From contig CM049318.1 in assembly GCA_026874595.1 (NCBI GenBank), forward strand, positions 60,672,250-60,736,249: a DNA stretch of 64,000 nucleotides, read 5' to 3'. The notes under the pieces are model-generated. The model did no database searches. It was not told the origin of the DNA and was given only the letters and a program-made list of their open reading frames with translations. The translations under genes were made by a program, and so were the position numbers. The DNA is from Sipunculus nudus (taxonomy: Eukaryota; Annelida; Sipuncula; Golfingiida; Sipunculidae). The stretch's first letter is position 1; the number at the start of each line of letters is the position of its first letter. This document shows positions 1-12,100 of this stretch, in pieces.

Positions 1-153
1 GGCTGCACGCAGTTCACTCTCGACTAAGGGGTTGATTTTGCCGTCTGTGACTAGGATGATGATATCACGGTGGCCTCGCCTATCGCCCTTCTCCTTCCTG
101 AAAACGCTGCCCACCGCCATATCCAGAGCAGCTGCTGTGTTTGTAGTGCCAAA
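1..153 (-). CDS. VWA gene exon 14 (partial): middle of VWA5
   Basis: Acceptor TTACTCTGACAG; at least 51 codons, cut by the window edge. It encodes the second MIDAS loop ([10 protein letters not shown], Thr present) and the third ([12 protein letters not shown], Asp present), so VWA5 has a full MIDAS set as far as it is visible. The gene continues to the left. Confidence 0.88.
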
Positions 154-3100
154 CTGTCAGAGTAAACATAACCAGTTAATTAATAAAGAGATAGTATTAT
201 CTTATATATTGTATTTGCTTTAGTCAAACAATATTCAATAAACTCCATAAATTATGTATAATTGAAATATATATATGGATTTCACATATAGAATTTCTCA
301 TAAGTTCTGGTAAAGATACGCCTAAATTCATTAATCTTTACAAATTTAAATATAATACATGTAATAACATGATGTCCTAGCCTCAGGTAACAGAATTACA
401 ATTGTCAGTAAATATATATTTCACTGCATTGAAATATCTCAGTTTACCAGAATCGAGGAATGTTTCACTCAACGCCGATATATATTTCGCAAGTTTGGTT
501 ATTAAGAATGTGTTATTTCATTACGCGACAATTACTAGTGTTCAAAATATATGTAACTTTGATTTACTCTATGTGAACATTTCTTCTACTCCTAGACGTC
601 TGAGAAAACAGCATTTATGCCTTGCTTATGTCGGATATATACAAGGGAAGTTGCGATTGAAGGTGTCATATAAAACATCTTACAGGACCAGGCATGCCCC
701 AGAGAGCTTGTTTGACACAGTCTCTGCCTCGGCAGTCGTCTAGGTACAGGGACACAGTTGGTTGACTGGCAAAATACATGAAGGCGACGCGGGAGTTGTC
801 CTGGGAGACGTCAATGTTATCCACGAGTCTCAGGGCGAAGGTCCTCAGATTGTTCATGTTTAGCTCCCCCTCAGGTCTCTCTGTGATGCTAGCCGAGTTG
901 TCCAGCATGATCAGGATGTCGGCGTCACATTCTGTGAATAAAATTTAAGGTAAGGGCAAAATAAAAAAAGGTATGGTTCTCAGGCATTTTTTTTCAGAAA
1001 TCAATGCGGGCGGGCGGTTTTTTTATTTTTAATTTTTGGTATGTTTCGATAAAAATGACAAATGATAAGGGAAAAGAATGATAATAACAGATTTATTTTG
1101 CTAAACAAGTAAAAGCACTACATAAAAAAGGAAATTGTATAATTTTATCTTCTTGAAAGAAATGTCCGAGGGGTTGCAGCACAAAATTGACAAGTTTCTA
1201 TAGAAAATCAAAATAAAAAATTTTTGATGCGAGGATTTAAAATTGATGTGGGCGGTGCCTGAGAACCATACCTTTTATTTTTTTGGCCTAAACTGTCAAA
1301 CTACATCATTAACCCCTTACAGGAAAATCCCTCTTACCATAACCTTTGGCATACCGCTAATATTGACAAACGACCCCTTTGGGCGGTATGTGGCAAACAC
1401 AATGAAGAATGAGTTAGAACGAAACTGACGTCACCACTGCGGAAGCAGTGACCTTACGAGCATGCGCAATGTGGATGAATGTGGTCTTTCGTGTTAAGAA
1501 AAAATAAGCCAGCATCGCGAAAGTATTTTAAAATTAAGAAAAGGGTTCAAGTTTGAGACCCTGACACAACAATTGAAAGTCTGTGTGTTAAAGGTTAGAC
1601 AGCTAGTCGCTTGAATAATCTAAGATACAAGGAAATGTACAGGGGATAAATTATTCTAAGATGAGAGAAATGTGTGTCATGGTTCACCCACACGATGACT
1701 GCATGAGAGGTAAGCTCTGTCTACTAGAACAAAGGTGGCTTTAAGTATGCGATATCGCCTTAGAAAGTTTACTCCGTAAGTCTTCCATAGAGAGTATTAC
1801 ATTTCATGTAATAATGTTTGCCACTTCCACTTATACCTACGAAATGAATCTGGTTAAAAATCCTTTAAATAAACTATTTATCTGGGGATAAGATTGTTCG
1901 TTAGATGTTACCCTAATCCTGCACTAAAGTTTATCAAAATAAGTTCAAACATTTTGAGTTACGTAGAGGGCAACCAGCCAAAACAAAAACGCAATACAGT
2001 GGATCCTGTCTGAAAGACCACCTGTCTATAAAGACCACCTGTCTATAAAGATCACCTGTCTATAAAGACCACCTGTCTATTAAGACCACCTGTCTAATAA
2101 GACCACCCTTGAGTGAACCAAAAGTATTCACATTGGTTATAACTGACCTATTTCATAAGACCACCTGTGACTTAAGACCGCTTTGTCCAGTCCGACGGGC
2201 GGTCTTAATGGACAGGTTTCAATGTACCTCCTATTTAAAAGGGGAAGGTATGCTAGTGACGCTACATACCGACAGGGGGAATGATCTGCCTGTCTACAAC
2301 GCGGCATGTCTCCTCAACCAGGGCGGGAACCACCTTCTCCAAATCGTCATAACTGGGGACAGAGAAATAATTATACTCGGACGGAGCAGACACCATGTAT
2401 CTCATCAACACGTTGTCAACTCTGTTGGTGACGCCGACGGCAAGGACTTTGGTGTTTGTTGACCTGACGTGGATATCCAGCCACTGGGGTAAGTTGGGGT
2501 CGTGCGGGTAGGGGCGACCGTCAGTGACGATAACCAACACGTCAGGAGCGAAGTCTCGGTCACCCAAGGCGCTATTAAACTGGTTCATTCCCATTTTGAA
2601 AGCCGCAGTGAAGTTACTCAATCCACCCTGAAAATATACACAGATATCCACGATTACGGTAGGGAATAAAGGAAGGGACTGCGTGGTTTCTGCTGTTGAG
2701 AGTTTATTATAAATAACGCAATGTTCGAGCAAATATACTGAAAAAATGTCAAAATATGAACAGTAAAACAAAAGAATATACAGTGGAAAGTAAATAAGAA
2801 AGCCTTTACATCAGAAGTGGTTATATGCAACTTGGAATCTGGGAAGCAAAAGGACCCAACCGTGTCAGACACAACTTCGGAAGTGTTAATTTTTTGTTTA
2901 AACTTATAGAAGATTCAATTGACTTTATTCTTTAGCATAATAACACGCAATGAGCAAGCGGCTGAGTTATTCCAACAGCGACATTTTAAACTTCAAAAAA
3001 AAAACAAAAAAAAAACACACACACAACTATAACTATAACTATATTTATTTCGTATAGCGCTATTTTTACACGTATGTTTCAAATGCGCTTTACAACTAAA

Positions 3101-6100
3101 ACATCATACTTAAAAATAGAACCACATATTTACTAAATTATCAATGACACTAAAAAGCTAAAATAGTTATATCGGTAAAAAAAAAAATAAAAATATTTAG
3201 GTATAGTATTTTCTAAAAAGGTAAGTTTTAACGTCCTTCTTAAATTGTTCAATACGTGATACTGCTTACAGTTCTTCTGGAATGCTATTCCATAGCTCTG
3301 GACCACAAACACTGAAAGATCGCGAAGCAAAAGTTTTCCGTTTTGTAGGGGGTACTACGAGCCTTCTTACACCCCTGTCAGATCTAAGCCCTAATCTGCC
3401 TGGTTTCTGTACCTCTATCAATTTCTTAAGGTAATCTGGTGCAGTTCCTTCTAAGCATTTGAAGACAACGGTCAAGACTTTATGTTCTATGCGAGCACGA
3501 ATAGGTAACCAGTGTAATGCCTTACGAGCTTCCGTTGCACTTTCGTATTTTTCCTTGTTTAATACTAATTTTGCTGCAATGTTTTGCACACGTTGTAGCT
3601 TTTTAATTGATCTTTCTGGTAAACCAAATAAAATTCCATTGCAATAGTCAAGGTGAGACATGACTAGTCCACGAACTAATGTGTGGGTTGCTTCCATCGT
3701 GAGTATGGATCTGATCTGCTTAATTCTATGAATATTATGCATTGCAGTTCTACATTTCAATGAAATGTGATGTTTGAAATTTAGCTGCTTGTCCAGCCAA
3801 GCTCCCAAGTATTTAATATTATCTGAAAGTTCAACGTGTTCTCCGTTTACATTTAACTGAGATGATGTGCATTTTGACAACTGTCCATTGTTACCAAACA
3901 TAATGAATTCTGTCTTAGAATTATTCATTTTCAGTCTGTTTGAGTCCATCCACGTTTTAATGTCTTTCGCACAAGTTTCCAGTTTTCGGATGGTCATCTG
4001 CATATCCATGAAGTTGGATGTCTCCTGGAATAACTTCCTGTATTGTACTGGCATACGCCAGATAAAGGATTGGCCCTGCACAGCTTCCTTGAGGAACCGA
4101 AAAAGTTAGGTCCATATTCTTTGAAAACTTCTCACCTATTTTCACTTTACATGATCTGGGTCTTAGGTAACTGTCAAACCATTCCAGAACTTTTCCATTT
4201 ATACCGAATTTATTGTATAGCACTTCTAATAAAATTGAGTGATCAACCGTGTCAAAAGCGGCTGACAAATCTATTGCCATCATTGCTGTAATTTCCTGAC
4301 GTTCCATCGCCCATAATATGTCGTTAGTCAGTTTGATTAGTGCAGTTTCACACGAGTAATTAGCTCTGTATGCTGACTGATAATCTGGCATTAATTCTTG
4401 ACTCTTAGTATGTTGATTAAATTCAGACAAGGCTGCTTTCTCGAGTACTTTTGATAAAAATGGTAAATTACTCACAGGTCTGTAATTTGAAGATATTAAT
4501 TCAAGACCAGTTTTTTTCAGAAGGGGACGTACTATAGCCTCCTTCCAACTTCTAGGAAATCTCCCTTCAACCAGTGAAATGTTAATAATGTCTGTTATTT
4601 TTCCGATCACTGCTGGAAGCATTTTCTTCAGAAGAATAGTTGGCAGTGCATCTGTTTCACAGCTCTTACTTGGCAAACTATTGATAATGGCTGTAACTTC
4701 TCTCTGAGACAGAGGCCTGAAATTATTTAAAGATTTTACATCTTTTCTTCTAGGCTGATAATGTGGAAATTTGTCCAGACTTGATCTTATTTTGTTTATT
4801 TTACTCAGGAAAACGTCGGCAAATTGGTTTGCTAGGTCCTCATCACATAGCCCCTTTGGCAGTGGATTGTCTTTATTAACACCTGTAATCTCAGTGACAA
4901 GCTTGTATAGTTTCTTTGTGTTATCTCCGCATTCTTGTATCTTTTCACTTAGTGTTTTTATTTTTGATAATTTAAGCATGTTGTTATATTTCGCCCGTTC
5001 TTATTTTAGAGCTTTCAATGTAAAATCTGTCCTGTATTTTTTCCACAACCTCTCCCTGCGTCTTAGTTTTCTTTTTTGTTCTTTAATGTCCTCATTATAC
5101 CATGAATACTTCTTTCTGTTGGTTAATTTCTTAGCTTTAAGTGGGGCATGTTTGTCATGAATGACACGGAAATCATAAACTTGTTTACTAATATGTCAAT
5201 GTCACTGTTTTTATCAGACAATGTGATTTCATTTAGATCCTTTTCCATCTCTGTTGTGTTTATTTCATTTAACTTTCTATAGCAACACACCTGTGATGTG
5301 ATGTCATCTTTTGGAGTTGTAAGTTCACAGACTACAGCACGATGATCGGAAATAAAAGGTCCAGGTACACATTTGGTCACTCTGATATTACTGCCCGCCT
5401 CAGTGATTACCACATCTAATATGTAGCCAGCTGTATGAGTATAGAAATCCACGTGTTGTGTGAGGCCTAGGGCACACAGTGTATCCCTTAGAATTTCACA
5501 CAAACACACTCGCATGCACCAGGCATACACTCACAATTAAGATTAACCAAATCTGTTTAGTACCTATATTTGGGATACCAAATCTTATTTTTTCCTGATA
5601 CGCTACACGTTTGCATCCCGCGTTGCGTCAGCAATATGTACATATTTCTTTACTGATTGAGAGGCTCTGTAGGACCTTATAGACATTACTAACTCATATT
5701 TCCCTCTAAAATATGACGGCAGAGTTTGAATTTAGTAATGTAATTTGCTACCAGATGGCAACAGCTATGACGTCTATCATATACTGCCATACAGCGACAT
5801 ATAGGCATGCCCGACTGGGACAGTCTAATCCTCTGCATGCCTGCTTCTTATATAAAGAGGACGTGTAATTAATATGCATTTTAGAACCTGTAACCTAAAT
5901 ATTTATTATACTGTTTACACTGTTTAACGTTACAGCGTGTGGGGCGATAACTTTGCCCTGTAAAGTTTGATCATATGTGCCTAAAGTGGTTCAGACCACG
6001 ATATTCGTCTTTTAGCTTGAGAACATTCAGTACCCCTTACATACGCATAATTCAGTGTTTCAGGCTTAGTTGGGACATAAATTGTAGCTGAATATTCAGC

Positions 6101-9100
6101 ATGAATGAAACTATTGGCTTTTACTCTCAGGGAAGTCAGATAGCATTTGTCTCTACCGGGCTCCTGTTTTAGGTTTTTATGGCATGCTGGGAAGGCTAAG
6201 GGGATCTGTTCTTATGTGACGTGATGAGGAAACCATAGTTAAACAGGTGTTTTGACAAAAATGGCATGACCCCCACCTGTAAATTTGCATAAGGTAACTG
6301 TTTGGAATCGGATGGAATCACAGGAGTAAACGTACTATTCGCTACAAATGTTAATTTTCGGGCCACCTTGGTGAATACCCGGGCTGAAAGTTCTGGCTAA
6401 CTCACACTGCGCAGAATCGGATTTACAAGAGTTTGACTTTGGGTGCGTCAAAATCTGCCACCCAGAATGCACCGGGTATACACCAGCGACGTAGGTATAA
6501 ATGTAGTGAAGGGGAAATATGTTTGACAAGAATCATTTCAAGCGCAAATTACATGCACATGTTTGTTTTAATGAAAAGGATTTAAGTAATAAGAAATATT
6601 TTTCAACATAGGCATGTGAAATGTAAACAGAATGTATTTCCTTGAAATGTATCAAATTTTTATTTTAAAGTTTTACAGCTGAGACAAGTATTCCCGGTTC
6701 ATCCACGGAGCCTTACTTGAAGAGGTTCGTTTTGAGGGGGGGGGGGGGGGTACTTACCGGGGCGCTGACACCATGGACGCGGCTGATCATACACTCTCTG
6801 TCACTGCAGGTTTGAAGAGTAAACTCCAGGTTGGCTTGGTTACTGAAGCTGACCAGGGCGACCCGGGTTCTGCTGGGACCCACGTTAAGGTTACTGATGA
6901 AGTTGGTCACCAGACTCTGCATCAGTTCCCAGCTGCTCAGGTAAGGAGGATTCTCTATAATACTCCCAGAGCGGTCGAGCACGATGACAACATCCTTCAC
7001 ACAGTCTGAGGTAAAAATAATAATAACAATAATAATATTAATAATACTTTTTTTACTTCTGCTAGTACAATTTCTACTAAAACTTCTATTTTTTTAGCTA
7101 CTACTACTACTAGCTTTAGGACATGCATATTACTAGATATGGAAGACTTGCATATTATGCCTACGCATAATTCAGCTTCGCAGACTCAGTTGGGACATAA
7201 ATTGTACATAATACTTAATACTGTTAATACAAGTACCTTTACCGGAAATACAACTACATGTGCTACCTTTTACGCCAATACTACTACTACTGCTACTACT
7301 ACTGCTACTTCTACTAATGATAATAACAGTAATATTTTTATATGATTAATTAATAATTCATAATCTTCTGCAAAAATCAAATTTATATCATGATCACCTC
7401 CCAAATATTACCCCCCCCCCCCTTCCTTATTAAAGCGCAATAATTCCAGATTTTTCCTCCAGATGTCGTACTGTCACTACTGTTACTAAAGATACTGAGA
7501 AAAGTGTAAGACCGTGTTAATAAAAACATGTAGTCCTTTTTCCTTGATAAGAATTTTCCTGGTCTTAAGATTCGCTCTAAATGCTAATTTTGTCATTTGT
7601 TTTATTAATTCAAGTAAAACAATCAAACCCTGGCAAAAAAATCTTGAAAAAATGTAGCTGGTAAACTGTTGCCAATTAGGCTAAACATATGCGCAAAATA
7701 TATTGAGAATCTTTTTGTTGTTGCTAAGAAAACTGTATACACACGCAGCACCATAACAACTCACAAATGAAACACAAAAAGGAAATGTAAATCGTAAAGA
7801 TAGACGAGCGGAGCATGCGCATCGTGATCGTTTGTAGTGTTCGGATCCAATGAATCAGTATTGTAGTCTTGGTCAAAGGAAAGTTGATACAAGTCGGACG
7901 CTTCTACAGAAACCTCGCAATGAAGGACAAGGTAGAATTTTTACTTCCATCATTGGAGATAATAATAAAATATGATCTTTCGGGTCATGGTTACGGACCC
8001 GACCACTCAGTGCGACTTGTCCCTTTTAGGTGGCGCTAGTGAAAACCATCGTCCGGGGAAACATCCATGAAGGAAGTGATAACATAACCTATATAAATCC
8101 ACTGTGTGTAGAATGTAAACGAACTTGTCGTACCTCTCATTGGGTCTCTGGTAGGGGGCGCTGGCGTCAGGACGGGGAACATGGTCGGCTCGGGAATGTC
8201 GCAGGCCTGGGTGATGATGCCGTAAGGCAGGACGTCACTTGTGAGGGACGTAAAAGACTCCACGTGGAAGTAATGCCTCGTCCACGGCTCAGACACGATC
8301 GTCTTCATAATAACCTCAGAGACGTTCCTGGTCACGCCAATACCATACACTGGCAAGAAAAGGAGCAATGACATACCGTTAATACAATAAAATAGTAATA
8401 TTTATTAAACACGCCATCTGGTGGCATAAATGGAACAAAATCGTCTCCTAAAATTTAAAAAAAAAGCTTTAAGACGCTTTTGGTATGGGATATAGTACGA
8501 TTTCAATGTTGCATCCCACTCCTTACGCAGTGAGCTTATTCCATTCCTTCTAGTTTATTCCATTCTTTCACTGTTCCCACTAGTGCTTTTTTTTGCGGAG
8601 ACCGCCGTGTAGACTGGCGCCTTGAAAAGCATGACTGTTTGGGTGATCTCTTAATTTACACAAGGATTTGTGCCCCGCCCTCATAAGTCGAAATATTTGT
8701 GCACTGGGCCAAATGTTTCGACCAAGGAAAGCTGGGCATTCCTGTGTGAAAGTCACGTTTTAACGCCTGACACGGCGCCAAAATACACGGCTCCCCTGGA
8801 GGAGATCTACGGCAAAGGTTCCCCGTTAAAGCAGTGGGTAAAATGAAATGGATTACTAGGAATGGAATGTGGCCTCTGTGTGTGGAGTGTTTGTTTTAAT
8901 GTAAGTATGTTCACATTATCAACTAACCGATCAAGATAATTATATCCACTCTCTTTGCCAAGGTTCCGCACAAAAGAGATATGGCAAAGAATTTCTTACA
9001 TGTCCTAGCACTTATCTTGGAAATGAATAAGAAAATAGATACAAAACCACTGGTAGTTTATTTAACAGGATATGAGTCACCTGACAGATGGAAAGGTCTA

Positions 9101-12100
9101 ACATGTCAATGCAGTTTATGTAAATTAATCATGACTTACTTTCCATTAGGGTACAAGTATACTTCTGTATTTGCATGCATATATTTTCACCATAAATGTT
9201 ATCATAACCATTTATGCTGCATTATTTTTATTTTTTTATGATTTTATTTTATTTTTACCCGGCATAAGTTGCCGTCAGTGCTCATGTTTTATACATATTG
9301 TAAAGCTCCGGCTTTTAATAAATCTATTTGAGCTGAGTTGAGTTGAATGTAAGCCGGTCTTACCTTCTATTTGTCTTTGGTTAATTCGCCTGACAGCGTC
9401 TCTGATCTTTTCCTCATAGTAAGGGTTTGGTATGCCGTCGGTCATGAAAATAACAATGTTACGATGGTTGGGGCGGTCCCCGTTTCCAGGTTGGAATATC
9501 ACTCTCTCCGCGGTATCTAAAGCCTTGTCGGTTGCCGTCCCACCTTGCTGTTAAAATTTAAAAAAAAAGTAAATTCAGCTTTAAAGTACTCATTCTTTTT
9601 TTTCAGGCATATTAGGTATACATGATATGCAGTGTTTTCTCCAGGAAACATAATAGTATCTGCCAAGGTTTCGTTATGAATAAATTTATTTTCGCCAATG
9701 CACTATAAAAAAAAAACTTGCACTGGGATCGACAATTGGCACAAAGGAAAACCTAAACATAACATCCTGCACTAAAAAAAATATTAACATGGCGATGAAA
9801 AGTAAAAAATCTGATTTATATGCATGTGAATCCTGACAAGCAGTTTTTTTCTTGCAAGTTGCAAGTATGGGTAATATCGCAACCCGGGTCACGCATTCTT
9901 GGTTAAGTAAACAGACACTCTGGGATCGATTATATATCAAAATACAGAACTAAAAGAGATGTATGAAACACAGTGGTCCTGTCATGCGTGTTGTTCTGCA
10001 AGGACACTTTTTATTTAGCTAAAAGGAACTGTTAGCTGTCGATTCTACGCTTTATGGCAAGGGTGTAAGTACTTTTAAAAAGTGTTATAATGATAATAAT
10101 AATAATTGTTAATAAATAATTGTTCATTGGGCGTAACTCCTACACTAAACAAAAATTCATAAAAATTCATTTAAGGTAAAAACAGAAAAAAAAACAACGA
10201 ATCGAGGGCAAACATAATTATTCGCCCCGGTGCTGGAGGTGTTGTAATGTTTGATAAATTGCATTAAAAAGAAAGTGAGTACCTCCTCTAAAAAATCAAA
10301 GGAAATGAAAGGGAAAACAACAGAGAAAAAACTGAGGTCTTTACCATATCATTGATCTTTTTCACGATATGATAAAGGTAATATTCACTTGAGATTAAAT
10401 ATTATTTATAATATATTAAAAAGCAATAACTACCGGATCTTTAATATTGTTAACGATTTCAAAAGGCAATACTCATGGGATTTTATTAATATTATTCACA
10501 GTATCATAAAGGTAATACTACTAGGATCTTTGGTATTATTCACGATAACAACACTATAATGGGATCTATGATATCATTTGCGATATCACAATGGTAGCAC
10601 TAATGGGATCTTTGATATTATTCACGATATCTTAAAGGCAGCAATAATGAGATCTTTGAAATAATTTAGGATATCAGAAAAAGTAAAATTTACAGGGTCT
10701 CTGATATTATTCAGGATAATAAAATGATAATATTTAAGGGATCTTTACTATTATTCATGATATCATAAATGCAATACTTACTGGTTCCTTCATATTATTC
10801 ACGATATTAATAAGGCACTGCGCATCCCGGCATTGGTTCAACAAGCTCTCAATTGTAACCTGGTTCTCAAATGTCATCAAGGAGATCTGGGTGTTGGAGG
10901 GACCAATTTCTACAGAACTGATCAGGCCTATCAGGAACTTTTTGACATTTCGCCAGTTCTCCTCGTATGGCGCTTTTTCTATTATACTTGCAGAGCGGTC
11001 GACAATTATCGTGATGTCGGCATCACATTCTGAAAGTAAAACAATTTTGGAAATGGCAGACACATTGAGACATCACAGGGATCAAGTTCCTTCTATAATA
11101 TGGTCCCGATCTACATTAATTTACACTTTAGAAGACATTTTTTATTTGTATGAAGCACCTTTATTACGTGCAAGAACTGTATTTTGGCATACTGGCATGC
11201 TATGTAAGACGCCTTCTCTGTTGTCCATTTATGTCTGTATATTTGTTATGATGATAAAACGTTGGTCTGTCCTTATCTTTCAAACGCATTTATTTTTACA
11301 ACGTATATTTGAATCTAAATTGGTATTGACGAAGGCAACACCTTTGTCACGGAACTCCTCTGGTATTTCAACGCCACGAAAATCCCCATTCTTTTTTACC
11401 TTGAACTGATTAGAACGATGCAAAGTGTGTCTAAATTTTCCCCAATATTTAATCAAAAATCTTGAGAATTATTTAATAAATTAAGGGATTATTGCAGCGC
11501 CGTCTATTAGAAACTACGCGAATCAAGCACTTGGACTCGCCCTATGGAAAACCTGGATTTTGCAAGTCGCATATCGAAATCAAGGGATTACCCACGGTAG
11601 ATAGAAGGGCTCCTTTAAGTATCCTAGAAATTATTTTTCTTGTGTTTTTCGAATATCATCACTGACATATTTTCTTGTAATATTATATTGACAATAATAA
11701 TAATGTAACCAATTTTGTAACAGAGGTTTGAAATTTGCACATCTGTGATTATTTTTGACTCTGTTACACATGACATCAAATATACATATATACTTATATA
11801 AAAACAGACATAGACAAACATTTCTGACTTTTAGATAAATAGGACCTTTGTTCTTCCGGTGTCTTGAAAAGTTTCCTCTCGTAACATAATTTCCATAAAA
11901 TAAACTAAACATTGCAAACTTATATAAGTATATATGACTATACAAAAAAGTAGAGCTGAATGCACTGTTACGTCTGAGTTTACTCGGTGTATCTTTATGT
12001 AAAATTGCTGTAACTTACGGATTGTGGGGAAAGGCGTGGGCTTAGCCGCACGATTACATGTTGTTGTCTGGATCCTTTCCACCTCACCCAAGAGGTTTTC

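Larger units (their letters stand above)
3025..5530 (-). mobile_element. Decayed L2/CR1-type non-LTR retrotransposon, 5' truncated
   Basis: On the minus strand, in order: the end of an apurinic endonuclease domain ([14 protein letters not shown], near 5360-5310), a linker with an in-frame stop near 5007, then a reverse transcriptase (4979-3957) with the fingers/palm motifs [52 protein letters not shown] and GYADDH. The frame breaks just after YADD and resumes in a second frame (4081-3266) with the family-typical end ([29 protein letters not shown]). The 3' part has the L2-like GTAAAGCGC and AGCGCTATACGAAATAAA signals and a short (ATAGTT)n tail at 3025-3041. The broken frame and missing 5' half show it is dead. 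It lies in the intron inside VWA4, in the same orientation as the host gene. Confidence 0.9.

Noticed and set aside
2014-2107. Regularly spaced 17-bp repeats resembling a CRISPR array
   Set aside because: Units are contiguous with no unique spacers, sit inside a MITE-like element and the genome is animal.
2109-2462. Open frame on the plus strand opposite VWA exon 12
   Set aside because: Antisense to a well-supported VWA exon and starting inside a MITE.
4771-5160. Open frame on the plus strand opposite the retrotransposon
   Set aside because: Antisense shadow of the L2-like element; no recognisable protein.
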